DNA of 49,386 bases from Flavobacteriales bacterium (GCA_018401455.1 JAGYKU010000016.1:1-49386), one strand, 5' to 3'. Positions 16,224 through 25,475 are shown, numbered from the stretch's first letter. Notes: generated from the letters alone by a model not told the origin. Program-made: numbers and translations.

Positions 16224-17054
16224 ATGGCAAAAAGTCCTATTGGTGTATTTGATTCTGGATATGGAGGTCTGACTGTACTGAAAAGTATTGTTGCCCAACT
16301 TCCCGATTATGATTATATTTACATTGGAGATAATGCCAGAACGCCTTATGGTTCTCGTTCTTTTGAAACAGTTTACGAATATACTTTGCAAGCGGTCAAA
16401 ACATTTTTTGAGTTAGGTTGCGAATTGGTTATCATTGCTTGTAATACAGCATCTGCCAAAGCACTTCGAAATATACAACAAAAAGATTTGATTTTTTTGG
16501 CACCCAACAAAAGAGTTCTGGGAGTGATAAGACCTAGCGCTGAAGCAATCGGGAACATCACTCAAAACAATCATGTGGGGATTTTTGGAACACCTGGAAC
16601 TGTCAATTCAGAGTCTTATGTGATAGAAATTGGGAAACTGTTTCCCGAAATAAAAGTGACGCAAGAAGCTTGTCCAATTTGGGTGCCGCTCATCGAAAAT
16701 AATCAATTTGACAATGAGGGGGGACGATTTTTTGTAAAAGAACACGTTGATAATTTACTTCAGAAAGATTCCAAAATCGATACGATTATTTTAGGATGTA
16801 CACATTACCCACTTTTGATAGATATTATCAAAGAATTTTTACCTCCCCATATTAAAGTTTTGAGTCAAGGAGATATTGTAGCCAATGCACTTCAAGATTA
16901 TTTGAACAGACATCCAGAAATGGAAGAAAAATGTAGTCAAGGAAAAACCGTCACCTATTTCACCACAGATAATCCAGAAATATTCGAAGAGAGAGCCGAA
17001 ATATTTTTGGGAAAAAGTATTAAAGCACAAAGAATTAATCTCAAAACTAATTAA
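16224..17054 (+). CDS. murI: glutamate racemase
   Basis: Interconverts L- and D-glutamate for peptidoglycan (276 residues, normal length), cytoplasmic. Both catalytic cysteines are in place: ACNTAS (C73) and GCTHYPLL (C192). Also seen are the substrate-binding IGVFDSGYGGLTVL near the start, GDNARTPYG, and FGTPGTVNS. A TTG-initiated glycosyltransferase gene follows after 4 bases, so the two are probably co-transcribed. Confidence 0.95.
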   Translation: MAKSPIGVFDSGYGGLTVLKSIVAQLPDYDYIYIGDNARTPYGSRSFETVYEYTLQAVKTFFELGCELVIIACNTASAKALRNIQQKDLIFLAPNKRVLGVIRPSAEAIGNITQNNHVGIFGTPGTVNSESYVIEIGKLFPEIKVTQEACPIWVPLIENNQFDNEGGRFFVKEHVDNLLQKDSKIDTIILGCTHYPLLIDIIKEFLPPHIKVLSQGDIVANALQDYLNRHPEMEEKCSQGKTVTYFTTDNPEIFEERAEIFLGKSIKAQRINLKTN

Positions 17055-17058
17055 TAGT

Positions 17059-18414
17059 TTGAAAGCCATTGAATGGAAAATAGTTCTACTTTTAATCGTT
17101 TCTGGAATTGGATATTATTTCATTTCTTTTCATATAGAAAGACATTGGTATGAGTTGCTCTTTGGAACGATTGCCGTTTTATTTCTGGCTTATTTTTTTA
17201 TTTCAAAAATAGATTTCAAAATTTTTGCATTCAAACAATGGCTCGTCATAGCGATGCTTTTGAGAATGATTTTTTTATTTTCAACGCCAAATTTATCTGA
17301 CGATTACCACCGTTTTATTTGGGATGGTTTGTGCATAGAAAACAATATCAGTCCGTTTGAATATGTTCCATCCGAGATGCCTGAAAATAAGTTGTTGATC
17401 TCTTCTGAAGCACAATCGAAATTGGTGAATGAAATGAATTCTCCTAATTATTACAGCGTTTATCCTCCAGTTTTGCAAAGTGTATTTTATCTAAGTGCGA
17501 AATTTTTCGGAGAAGGAAATTATGCCGCAAGTATTTTTATCATGAAGTTTTTTTTGCTTTTGATGGAATTAGTGACTTTAATTTACATCAGAAAAATATT
17601 GATTGCTTTGAATTTGGAAACCAAAAATTGGATATTATATGCTTTTAATCCTTTAATCATTATCGAATTTGTGGGTAATATTCATTTTGAAGGAGCAATG
17701 ATTGCTTTTTTGGCGGTAAGTATTTATTATTTTATTAAAAACAAATGGATAGGGAGTGCTGTTTTTATGGCATTTGCCGTTATGAGCAAATTAATTCCCT
17801 TGATGTTACTTCCGTTTTTTTGGTATCAAATGGGATTTGTAAAAGGTTTAAAATATATGAGTTTGTTGGCTTTTGTGCTTGTATTAGGTTTTGTTCCATT
17901 TATTGATGTAGCAACATTGACCAACATGAGTCAAAGTTTAAATTTATATTTTCAAACTTTTGAATTCAACGCTTCTGTATATTATATTTTCAGGTGGATA
18001 GGGTATCAAATATACGGACATAATATGATTGCTGTGATTGGAATACTCCTTTCAATACTAACTTTAGGGTTAGTTCTTTGGCAATCTTTTCAAAAACCAA
18101 ACTCAACTAAAAACTTAATGATTCCCATTTTGTGGATATTTATGATTCATTTGTGTTTTGCTACCATTTTACATCCTTGGTATTTGGGCGGGTTGATTTT
18201 TGCGGGAATCTTTACCCGATATAGATTTCCATTGGTTTGGTCTGGAATGATATTTTTGAGTTATTTCACTTATAGAGATACGACCTATACAGAAAGTTTA
18301 TTACTTGTGTTTATAGAATATGCAGTTGTTTTTGGTTTTATAGTTTGGGAATGGAAGTATAAAAATGACTCAAAAACTTTAACTTCGAGAAAAGACATTA
18401 TATCAAGTCAATAA
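17059..18414 (+). CDS. GT-C fold glycosyltransferase, mannosyltransferase-like
   Basis: Polytopic inner-membrane protein (451 residues) with about eleven hydrophobic segments. The first extracytoplasmic loop has STPNLSDDYHRFIWDG, whose paired acidic residues fit the catalytic loop of GT-C/GT87-type polyprenyl-phosphate-sugar transferases, followed by YYSVYPPVLQ. It presumably moves a sugar from a lipid carrier to a glycan or lipid; donor and acceptor unknown. The start codon is TTG (TTG AAA GCC), 4 bases after the murI stop. No in-frame ATG occurs before the first membrane helix, so TTG is likely real. Confidence 0.72.
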   Translation: MKAIEWKIVLLLIVSGIGYYFISFHIERHWYELLFGTIAVLFLAYFFISKIDFKIFAFKQWLVIAMLLRMIFLFSTPNLSDDYHRFIWDGLCIENNISPFEYVPSEMPENKLLISSEAQSKLVNEMNSPNYYSVYPPVLQSVFYLSAKFFGEGNYAASIFIMKFFLLLMELVTLIYIRKILIALNLETKNWILYAFNPLIIIEFVGNIHFEGAMIAFLAVSIYYFIKNKWIGSAVFMAFAVMSKLIPLMLLPFFWYQMGFVKGLKYMSLLAFVLVLGFVPFIDVATLTNMSQSLNLYFQTFEFNASVYYIFRWIGYQIYGHNMIAVIGILLSILTLGLVLWQSFQKPNSTKNLMIPILWIFMIHLCFATILHPWYLGGLIFAGIFTRYRFPLVWSGMIFLSYFTYRDTTYTESLLLVFIEYAVVFGFIVWEWKYKNDSKTLTSRKDIISSQ

Positions 18415-18544
18415 AATAAGGCTTTTCGGGAATTATTTCAAAACTTATTTAATTTTTACGATAATAACTTTGTAATTTAAAAACTTGTAGTATTTTTGCA
18501 ATCCCAAATGAGGAAAGCGTTCTTTTAAAAAGAAAAACAATATT

Positions 18545-18636
18545 GGAGAGATGGGTGAGTGGCTGAAACCAACAGTTTGCTAAACTGTCGTACTGGGAAA
18601 CTGGTACCGGGGGTTCGAATCCCCCTCCCTCCGCCA
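18545..18636 (+). tRNA. tRNA-Ser(GCU)
   Basis: Folds as a class II tRNA. Acceptor GGAGAGA pairs with TCCCTCC, with an A-C mismatch at the fifth pair. Anticodon stem ACAGT/ACTGT encloses loop TTGCTAA (anticodon GCT). There is a long variable arm (TACTGGGAAACTGGTA), T arm GGGGG TTCGAAT CCCCC, discriminator G and an encoded CCA. Confidence 0.93.
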
Positions 18637-18706
18637 TTATATTTTCGTTTTTTTGTAGAGAAGTTAAATATATTGACTTTCTTTGCAAACTCATAAACAC
18701 ACCGTT

Positions 18707-18780
18707 CGGGGTGTAGCGTAGCCCGGTATCGCGCCTGCTTTGGGAGCAGGAGGTCGTCAGTTCGAATCTGGCCACCCCGA
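18707..18780 (+). tRNA. tRNA-Pro(UGG)
   Basis: Acceptor CGGGGTG/CACCCCG is fully paired. D arm has GTAGCGTAGCCCGGTATCGC, anticodon stem CCTGC/GCAGG has loop TTTGGGA (anticodon TGG), variable loop AGGTC, T arm GTCAG TTCGAAT CTGGC. Discriminator A; CCA not encoded. Confidence 0.95.
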
Positions 18781-18790
18781 CATAAATTAT

Positions 18791-18824
18791 AATCCTGACC
18801 AATTTTTTGGTTGGGATTTTTTTT
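18791..18824 (+). terminator. intrinsic terminator after tRNA-Pro
   Basis: A 12-base-pair stem AATCCTGACCAA / TTGGTTGGGATT (two wobble pairs, four-base T loop) followed by a run of eight T. Confidence 0.85.
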
Positions 18825-18938
18825 GCAATATTATCTTGTTTTTTATTTTCAAGTTTACCAAAGATTACTGAATCATTAATTTTTCGATCAAACTTTTAAA
18901 CTTTTTTCAACAAATGGCTTTATTTAAAATAGTATTAT

Positions 18939-18946
18939 TAATTTTG
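18939..18946 (+). promoter_or_regulatory. -7 promoter box TAATTTTG (sucD)
   Basis: Exact TAnnTTTG match 38 bases before the sucD ATG, after the terminator of the tRNA transcript. Confidence 0.45.
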
Positions 18947-18984
18947 GGACATTCTAAAAAATAAAGTAAACAAAAAACTATAAA

Positions 18985-19863
18985 ATGAGTGTATTAGTAA
19001 ACAAAGATTCTAAAGTAATTGTACAAGGATTTACAGGAAGTGAAGGGACTTTTCACGCTGGTCAAATGATTGAATATGGAACCAATGTTGTTGGAGGAGT
19101 TACTCCAGGAAAAGGTGGTCAAACACATTTGGACAAGCCTGTATTCAATTCAGTTGCAGAAGCGGTAGCAAAAGCAGGTGCTAATGTTTCGATTATTTTC
19201 GTGCCACCAGCATTCGCAGCTGATGCTATTATGGAAGCGGCTGAAGCAGGAATCAAAGTGATTGTTTGTATTACAGAAGGAATTCCTGTATCTGATATGG
19301 TAAAAGTAAAAGAATATCTTACAGATAAAGATTGTACACTTATCGGACCTAACTGCCCAGGGGTAATGACTGCTGGAGAAGCGAAAGTTGGAATTATGCC
19401 AGGTTTTATTTTTACAAAAGGTACTATCGGAATCGTTTCAAAATCTGGAACACTTACTTACGAAGCAGTAGATCAAATTACTAAAGCAGGTTTAGGACAA
19501 ACTACTGCTATCGGAATTGGTGGAGATCCAATTATTGGAACTACAACTAAAGAAGCAGTTCAATTATTAATGAACGACCCAGAAACTGAAGGAATCATCA
19601 TGATTGGTGAAATTGGAGGAAATCTTGAAGCAGAAGCTGGAAAATGGATTAAAGAACACGGAACAAAACCTGTGGTTGCTTTCATCGCTGGAGAAACTGC
19701 TCCTGCTGGAAGAACAATGGGACACGCTGGTGCAATTGTAGGTGGTCATGATGATACAGCGGCTGCCAAAAAAGCAATTCTTCGTTCTTGTGGTGTTCAC
19801 GTAGTAGATTCACCAGCAGAAATTGGAAAGAAAATGGCTGAAGTATTAGGCGTAACTGCTTAA
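18985..19863 (+). CDS. sucD: succinyl-CoA ligase, alpha subunit
   Basis: Alpha subunit of succinyl-CoA synthetase (292 residues), making succinate and ATP/GTP from succinyl-CoA in the TCA cycle together with SucC. CoA-binding Rossmann domain at the start ([14 protein letters not shown]), then [34 protein letters not shown], and the phospho-histidine in [13 protein letters not shown] (H247). It is monocistronic: sucC is not adjacent, which is common in Bacteroidota. Own promoter box and terminator. Confidence 0.97.
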   Translation: MSVLVNKDSKVIVQGFTGSEGTFHAGQMIEYGTNVVGGVTPGKGGQTHLDKPVFNSVAEAVAKAGANVSIIFVPPAFAADAIMEAAEAGIKVIVCITEGIPVSDMVKVKEYLTDKDCTLIGPNCPGVMTAGEAKVGIMPGFIFTKGTIGIVSKSGTLTYEAVDQITKAGLGQTTAIGIGGDPIIGTTTKEAVQLLMNDPETEGIIMIGEIGGNLEAEAGKWIKEHGTKPVVAFIAGETAPAGRTMGHAGAIVGGHDDTAAAKKAILRSCGVHVVDSPAEIGKKMAEVLGVTA

Positions 19864-19884
19864 TCGAAATCATAAAAAATCTAT

Positions 19885-19923
19885 AAAAACACTGTTCCAT
19901 AATTTTGGAATGGTGTTTTTTAT
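19885..19923 (+). terminator. intrinsic terminator after sucD
   Basis: A 15-base-pair stem AAAAACACTGTTCCA / TGGAATGGTGTTTTT (two wobble pairs) with a six-base loop and a T-rich tail. The A-rich 5' arm makes it potentially bidirectional. Confidence 0.85.
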
Positions 19924-20019
19924 TTAAAATGTATTTCATATTTTTCTAAAAAAATCATAAAAAATATCCTCCACATAATCATTTGAAAAAAATCACGTTA
20001 AGGATTATCAAAATAGTTT

Positions 20020-20027
20020 TACCTTTG
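20020..20027 (+). promoter_or_regulatory. -7 promoter box TACCTTTG (bamD operon)
   Basis: Exact TAnnTTTG match only 7 bases before the bamD ATG, so transcription would start at or just before the start codon (leaderless or nearly so). Confidence 0.5.
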
Positions 20028-20034
20028 TCCGCTT

Positions 20035-20853
20035 ATGTTAAAAACACAGTATTATTTATATATCATTTTATTTTTTGTAGTTTCTTTCCTTTCAAGTTGT
20101 AGCGATTACAACAAAATTTTGAAAGGAAGTGATTACGAATTAAAATACAAAACAGCGGTAGAACTATACGAACAAGGTGACTGCTATCGTTCACTACCTC
20201 TTTTTGATGAGTTGATGACTTACCATCGAATGACGGACAAAGGTGAAGATGTCTATTTTTATTATGCTAATGTACAGTATTGCTTGAAAGACTATTTTTT
20301 AGCATCATACTATTTCAAGAGATTTACCAAAAATTTTCCATATAGTCCAAGAAAAGAAGAGGCTGCTTTTTTATCTGCATTATGTACGAAACAAAGTTCT
20401 CCTGCCTATAACCTAGATCCAACAGAAACAAGAAATGCTATTAATGAGTTGCAATTATTTATGGATCAATATCCAGAAAGTGATAAAGTTGATACTTGCA
20501 ATATCATGATTGCGGAGTTAAGAGGCAAACTAGAACGCAAAAGTTATGAGCACGGAAAATTGTATTACAAAATGTCTAAATACAAATCTGCTGTAATTGC
20601 TTTTAACACAACAATTAAGTCTTATCCAGATACCAAATACAGAGAAGAATTGATGTTTTTGATAGTAAAAGCAAACTTTTTGTTGGCAGAAAATAGTATT
20701 TTATCAAAAAAAGTAGAAAGATATCAAGAAACAATCAAATCTTATCGTATCTTTGCAGACTCTTATAAAGAAAGTACCTATATGAAATCGGCTACTTCTT
20801 ATTACAACGCAAGTTTAAAAGAGATTGAGAAATTAAATAAAAAACAAGAATAA
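20035..20853 (+). CDS. bamD: outer membrane assembly lipoprotein BamD
   Basis: Periplasmic lipoprotein of the beta-barrel assembly machine (272 residues). Lipoprotein signal with lipobox LSSC (Cys about 22), then TPR repeats across about 35-260, including SLPLFDELMTYH, DVYFYYANVQYCLKDYFLASYYF and KYKSAVIAFNTTIKSYPDT. Motif FPYSPRKEEAAFL is typical of Bacteroidota BamD (YfiO). Leads the operon bamD-rpoZ-coaBC-DUF4835, an order widely kept in Flavobacteriales. Confidence 0.92.
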   Translation: MLKTQYYLYIILFFVVSFLSSCSDYNKILKGSDYELKYKTAVELYEQGDCYRSLPLFDELMTYHRMTDKGEDVYFYYANVQYCLKDYFLASYYFKRFTKNFPYSPRKEEAAFLSALCTKQSSPAYNLDPTETRNAINELQLFMDQYPESDKVDTCNIMIAELRGKLERKSYEHGKLYYKMSKYKSAVIAFNTTIKSYPDTKYREELMFLIVKANFLLAENSILSKKVERYQETIKSYRIFADSYKESTYMKSATSYYNASLKEIEKLNKKQE

Positions 20854-20860
20854 TACGAGT

Positions 20861-21190
20861 ATGGCTTATAGAGACAGTACAGCAGAAAAAACTACAATTA
20901 CACGTAATATCAATGATTTAGATCATGCTACAGGTAATGCTTATCAAACAGTAGTTGTTCTATCTAAAAGAGCAGACCAAATCAACAATGGTTTGAAAGA
21001 AGAATTATCAGCAAAATTGGAAGAATTTGCTTCTAACACTGATAATTTAGAAGAAATTTTCGAAAACAGAGAGCAAATTGAAGTTTCTCGTTTTTATGAA
21101 AGATTGCCAAAGCCTGCTGCTATTTCTATTCAGGAATATGAAGAAGGTAAACTTTTTTGGAAGTCTCCAGAAGTTAACACAGAGAAATAA
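20861..21190 (+). CDS. rpoZ: RNA polymerase omega subunit-like protein
   Basis: Bacteroidota-type omega subunit (109 residues), promoting assembly of RNA polymerase. The central helix region ATGNAYQTVVVLSKRADQINNG corresponds to the conserved omega core, and the acidic C-terminal half with VSRFYERLPKPAAISIQEYEEGK is typical of this phylum. Begins 7 bases after bamD. The assignment rests on size, core motif and its fixed place between bamD and coaBC. Confidence 0.83.
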   Translation: MAYRDSTAEKTTITRNINDLDHATGNAYQTVVVLSKRADQINNGLKEELSAKLEEFASNTDNLEEIFENREQIEVSRFYERLPKPAAISIQEYEEGKLFWKSPEVNTEK

Positions 21191-21199
21191 AATACTTTT

Positions 21200-22405
21200 A
21201 TGCTTGAAGGAAAGAAAATTCTTTTAGCAGTTACGGGAAGTATTGCAGCTTATAAGGCCGCATTTATAACAAGATTACTTATTAAGCAAGGGGCGTTTGT
21301 CAAAATTATTATGACAAAGGCCTCTTCTGATTTTGTGACTCCGCTCACTTTAGGAACACTTTCCAAAGAACCTGTTTTGATTGATTTTCTCAAAGACGAA
21401 AACACAGGAGAGTGGAACAATCACGTAGATTTAGGGATTTGGGCAGATCTTATGTTGGTTGCTCCTGCTACCGCCAATTCCATTGCAAAAATGGTTGGAG
21501 GAAATGCTGATAATTTCTTTGTTGCAACTTATTTATCTGCTAAATGTCCTGTTTTTGTTGCGCCTGCAATGGATTTGGATATGTATGCTCACGGTTCAAC
21601 GCAAGACAATTTAAAATTATTACAACAAAGAGGAAATCATATTATTTTTCCAGAAAGTGGTGAACTGGCAAGCGGTCTGGTAGGAGAGGGGAGATTAGCC
21701 GAGCCGGAAGTCATTGTAAAACACTTGGAGAATTTTTTGAAAAGTCAAATGTCATTGTCGGGAAAAAGGATTTTAATTACCGCTGGTCCAACCCAAGAGC
21801 CTATCGATCCTGTAAGATATATCGGTAATAGGAGTTCAGGGAAAATGGGATTTGCCATTGCAATTGAAGCCATCAAAAGAGGGGCAGAAGTGACATTGAT
21901 TTCTGGGCCAACAAGTTTGGATACACCGAAGGGACTAAGAAGTTTTATACAAATAAATACTGCAAAAGAAATTTTTGAAGTTTGTCAAGAAAACTTTGAG
22001 CAAGACGCCATAATAATGTCAGCAGCCGTAGCTGATTACACACCCAAAGATTTTTCGGAAGAGAAAGTGAAGAAAAAAGCAGACGATTGGGCTATAGAAC
22101 TTACCAAAACTCAAGATGTGTTGAAGTGGATGGGAGAAAATAAAACTTCACAAAAACTTATTGGTTTTGCTTTGGAAACCAACAATGAAATAGAAAATGC
22201 CCAAGGAAAATTAGAACGCAAAAATCTTGACGCCATTGTTTTGAATACTTTGCAAGATGAAGGAGCAGGATTTCAAACATCTACCAATAAAATTACAATT
22301 ATAGGCAAAAACAATAAATCTTTAGATTTTGAGTTAAAGTCAAAAGCAGAAGTTGCGGTAGATATTTTAAACTATTTGGAAACCATTTTGCTTATTAAAG
22401 GATGA
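21200..22405 (+). CDS. coaBC: bifunctional phosphopantothenoylcysteine decarboxylase / phosphopantothenate-cysteine ligase
   Basis: Coenzyme A biosynthesis enzyme, 401 residues. The N-terminal flavin-dependent CoaC domain shows VTGSIAAYKA, the catalytic His in NNHVDLGIWADLMLVAPATANS, and APAMDLDMY. The C-terminal CoaB ligase domain (from about 185) has ITAGPTQEPIDPVRYIGNRSSGKMG, MSAAVADYTPK and a Lys-rich KVKKKADDW. Both halves look intact. The stop overlaps the next start by 4 bases (ATGA). Confidence 0.96.
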   Translation: MLEGKKILLAVTGSIAAYKAAFITRLLIKQGAFVKIIMTKASSDFVTPLTLGTLSKEPVLIDFLKDENTGEWNNHVDLGIWADLMLVAPATANSIAKMVGGNADNFFVATYLSAKCPVFVAPAMDLDMYAHGSTQDNLKLLQQRGNHIIFPESGELASGLVGEGRLAEPEVIVKHLENFLKSQMSLSGKRILITAGPTQEPIDPVRYIGNRSSGKMGFAIAIEAIKRGAEVTLISGPTSLDTPKGLRSFIQINTAKEIFEVCQENFEQDAIIMSAAVADYTPKDFSEEKVKKKADDWAIELTKTQDVLKWMGENKTSQKLIGFALETNNEIENAQGKLERKNLDAIVLNTLQDEGAGFQTSTNKITIIGKNNKSLDFELKSKAEVAVDILNYLETILLIKG

Positions 22406-23301
22406 AACAATTTTTAGTCTATATATTTATATTTTTTGGAAGTTTTTTGACTTATAGTCAAGAGATTTTGTGTGATGCCTCAGTCATTGCTCCCACTTTG
22501 AAAAGTGATCCTGCAAATACTGAAATTATGCAGTCTCTTGAGCAATCTATAGTAGAGTTTATAGGAGGGCAAAAATGGACAGATGATACTTTTTTAGATG
22601 AAGAAAAAATCGATATGATTGTATTAATCACTATCAATACAAAAAGTGGAAGTACTTTTAGTGGTAGTATTCAGATTTCATCTTCTCGACCAGTTTACAA
22701 TAGCGATTACAGAACAAGGTTGTTCAATTTTAATGATGAGAAATTGACATTTGAGTACGATAGAGGTCAAGCGTTAATTTTTTCTATGGACAGACAGCAA
22801 AACAATCTTTCGGATGTGTTGGCTTATTATGTTTATATGGTTTTGGGATACGATTACGATTCTTTTTCGTTAAAAGGTGGAACAGAATTTTTCAATAAAG
22901 CTCAACAAATAGTAGGTAGATGCCAGAATGTTAATTCTCCAGGTTGGAAGCCAACTGACGGGAAGAAAAACAGATTTACTATTGTTGATAATGCACTCAA
23001 CAACGCCTTTGAAAATCTAAGAATTTGTTATTACGATTATCACAGAAAAGGTTTTGATCAATTGTATGCCAATAGCAAACAAGCCGTTCAAGTAATTGCA
23101 GCATCACTAAAATCTTTGGAAGAAATCCATAAAACACAACCGAATAGCGTAAATGTACAGAATTTCTTTGCAGCCAAAGCAGATGAAGTTGTATCACTAT
23201 TTAAGGATATGGATCCTCAAATCAAAAATCAAGTATATATGACGGTATCTAGATTAGATCCAGGAAATATTTCTAAATACAATAAAATAAAGCAACAATA
23301 A
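22402..23301 (+). CDS. DUF4835 family exported protein
   Basis: Exported protein of 299 residues with a signal peptide ending near YSQE (residue 20). It matches the DUF4835 family, which follows coaBC in Flavobacteriales: EQSIVEFIGGQKWTDDTF, INTKSGSTFSGSIQI, YYVYMVLGYDYDSFSLKGG and NNAFENLRICYYDYHRKGFD. Molecular role unknown. In relatives recN often comes next, but here the operon ends and genes run the other way. Confidence 0.85.
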   Translation: MKQFLVYIFIFFGSFLTYSQEILCDASVIAPTLKSDPANTEIMQSLEQSIVEFIGGQKWTDDTFLDEEKIDMIVLITINTKSGSTFSGSIQISSSRPVYNSDYRTRLFNFNDEKLTFEYDRGQALIFSMDRQQNNLSDVLAYYVYMVLGYDYDSFSLKGGTEFFNKAQQIVGRCQNVNSPGWKPTDGKKNRFTIVDNALNNAFENLRICYYDYHRKGFDQLYANSKQAVQVIAASLKSLEEIHKTQPNSVNVQNFFAAKADEVVSLFKDMDPQIKNQVYMTVSRLDPGNISKYNKIKQQ

Positions 23302-23380
23302 TAAAAGCATGTTTTCCAAAATATTTTACCATTAGAAATGCTGTCTTTTCTTGCAAGAGTATCAACCCTCAAACTACAAA

Positions 23381-24817
23381 CTAAATTCTTATACCAATAA
23401 TACAAATATCATCTACTTGTTCTAAGTCTCCTTTCCATGCTTCAAAAATGGAATTAAGCTCTTTTCTCTGCTCAGACATAGGAAGTTTACTAATTTTCAA
23501 AAGCGTTTTTTTGAAAGGTTTGTACATGAATTTTTTGCCTCTTTCACCACCAAACTGATCTGCATATCCGTCTGTAAAAAGATACAAAACATCACCAGGA
23601 TGGTAAGTTATCTCCTCAGAGGTAAATGGTGTCATATTTTCGTACAAACCAACCGGTTGTTTGTTTCCTTTATATTCGATTAGAGCGATTTCATTTTCTA
23701 TTATTGTTCCTCTTTCCTCTTTTTGTTCAGGTGTTAAAAACGCTGTTTTACGAATAATCCAAAGCGGATTATTAGCACCTGCAAAATGTATTAATTTGTT
23801 CTTTTTGTCAATTCTGCATAAACTAATATCCATTCCATCTTTGATGCCCGCTTCGCTTTTGGAAAGTGTGTTGATAATTAAGTCTCTAGTGCTATTTAGA
23901 ACATTTTCGGGTGCAACTTTACTCATTTCAAAAATAGATCTATTGAGTGCATTGTTACAAACTACACTTACTAATGCGCCAGGAACACCGTGTCCCGTGC
24001 AATCGGCAGCTGCGATGAAGTCATAATCATTATGATGTTCGTACCAATAAAAATCTCCGCTTACTACATCTTTAGGTTTGAAATAAATAAAACTATCGGG
24101 AAGATTTTTGCTAATGTCTTCTATTTTTGGAAGAATGGCTTGTTGCAGTCGCTTTGCATACATGATACTGTCATGAATTTCTTTATGCGTATCTGCCAAT
24201 TCTATATTTTTGACTTCTAGTTCAGTAGTTCTTTCTTTTACTTTGTCTTCAAGTGTATTGTAGGAGTCAAATAGTTTTTGCATCATGCTATTGAAATGTT
24301 CACTCAATTGCGTTACTTCATTATTTCCTGATACTGGAACTCTTGCAGTGAGATTTCCACTTTGAATTTCACTTACTTTTTTGTTTAGAACAGCAATAGG
24401 TTTTGAAATTACTTTAGCTCTCCAAAATATAATCACAATCATTGGAATGATTATTAAAAACATTAAAAGACCGAAATTGAGTAATTGCGCTTTAATCAAT
24501 TCTTGCTCTTTGATATTATTGTATTTAATTCTAACTATGTAGCCATCGCCAATGTTAGTTTCTTCATTATCTAGAAATAAAAAGATAGTACTGTACTCAA
24601 TATTGTTTATTTTTTCGACAATGAGTGCTTCCGACTTTTGTTCTATTGCATTAATTGCTTTTGCCTTTTCGTCATCAGAAATAGTATGTCCTTGATAATT
24701 TATGAAATTATCAGTCCCAAAAAACAAAGATATTGTGTCAATATCTTCATATTTGTGAGCAATTAAGTTTAATTTATCTGTAAATAATTGAACGAGGTTT
24801 TTGGTCTGTTCTGTCAT
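23381..24817 (-). CDS. SiaA-like sensor PP2C phosphatase, C-terminal part (HAMP + SpoIIE), split by frameshift
   Basis: Second of two overlapping fragments of one gene (with 24774-25382). This piece holds the end of the periplasmic sensor domain (1-125), a membrane helix (about 127-148), a HAMP domain (VISKPIAVLNKK to NSMMQKL), a coiled coil ending IMYAKRLQQAILP, and a complete SpoIIE/PP2C domain with SGDFYW, ADCTGHGVPGA, TDGYADQFGG and VDDICIIG. The apparent start MTEQTK is out of frame with the true N-terminus. If one A is removed from an AAAAA run near 24800, the fragments join (TDQ-NLVQLF) into about 666 residues, the length and architecture of SiaA. The catalytic domain could act only if the frame is restored. 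Confidence 0.85.
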   Translation of the reverse strand: MTEQTKNLVQLFTDKLNLIAHKYEDIDTISLFFGTDNFINYQGHTISDDEKAKAINAIEQKSEALIVEKINNIEYSTIFLFLDNEETNIGDGYIVRIKYNNIKEQELIKAQLLNFGLLMFLIIIPMIVIIFWRAKVISKPIAVLNKKVSEIQSGNLTARVPVSGNNEVTQLSEHFNSMMQKLFDSYNTLEDKVKERTTELEVKNIELADTHKEIHDSIMYAKRLQQAILPKIEDISKNLPDSFIYFKPKDVVSGDFYWYEHHNDYDFIAAADCTGHGVPGALVSVVCNNALNRSIFEMSKVAPENVLNSTRDLIINTLSKSEAGIKDGMDISLCRIDKKNKLIHFAGANNPLWIIRKTAFLTPEQKEERGTIIENEIALIEYKGNKQPVGLYENMTPFTSEEITYHPGDVLYLFTDGYADQFGGERGKKFMYKPFKKTLLKISKLPMSEQRKELNSIFEAWKGDLEQVDDICIIGIRI

Positions 24818-25382
24818 AAATTCCTAGTTCGATGATGTATTTTTTATCAATAGTAGATTGATAGGTGTATTTTTTTGGAAGTTTTGTGGACATCTCAATA
24901 CTAATTGGATCTTCAATAAATTCTCCAGAATCCCAAACCATTTTAAAATGATTTTTAAAAAATTCTCCAAAATTGTAAAAATTTAAACCTAAATCTTTTG
25001 TGAAAGTTGTATTCACAATAATCCCATTGGTATCTATGATATATATATCATAATTGTCGGGCATTTTTATATGATTTCGAATTAAATTTAAATCAATTTT
25101 CTCTATAATATCAGTACTGTAAAAAATATGGTTGACAAGAGTATCACTGAATTTTCTCGCATTTGAACTCATCTCTGTCTCAAACTGCAAAATCGCTTGA
25201 TTAAAAAGATCAACAAAATCTCGAGTTTCTTGTTTTACCTGATCGATGTGAAGTACTCTATCGTTGAGTATTTCCTCTCGCTCTTGATAAAAATTATAGA
25301 ATCCAACGCCTACCACAATTACGATAACTGGTGTAATTACAGTGATAATTAATTGTTTAAATATGGTAGTTCTTTTTGGCAT
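24774..25382 (-). CDS. SiaA-like sensor PP2C phosphatase, N-terminal part (membrane and sensor), split by frameshift
   Basis: N-terminal fragment (202 residues): basic start, membrane helix (about 9-29), then a helical and Cache-like periplasmic segment (IYIIDTNGIIVNTTFTKDLG is typical of a dCache sensor core). The last eight residues (KPRSIIYR) are read out of frame after the AAAAA run; the natural continuation is in the overlapping fragment at 23381-24817. Whether this is a true mutation or a homopolymer sequencing error cannot be told from the sequence. Confidence 0.8.
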   Translation of the reverse strand: MPKRTTIFKQLIITVITPVIVIVVGVGFYNFYQEREEILNDRVLHIDQVKQETRDFVDLFNQAILQFETEMSSNARKFSDTLVNHIFYSTDIIEKIDLNLIRNHIKMPDNYDIYIIDTNGIIVNTTFTKDLGLNFYNFGEFFKNHFKMVWDSGEFIEDPISIEMSTKLPKKYTYQSTIDKKYIIELGIYDRTDQKPRSIIYR

Positions 25383-25475
25383 TTTTATTTTTATTCAATC
25401 AACTTCGTTAATTGCTTTACTCTTAATTAGAAAAAATGATACCATTTTATCTAGTTTGTCAAATCACTTAAATCA

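Noticed and set aside
18449-18802. Open frame antisense to the two tRNA genes, with a GGGFEPPVP stretch
   Set aside because: A well-known false frame produced by the reverse complement of tRNA-Ser and tRNA-Pro; both tRNAs fold correctly on the plus strand.
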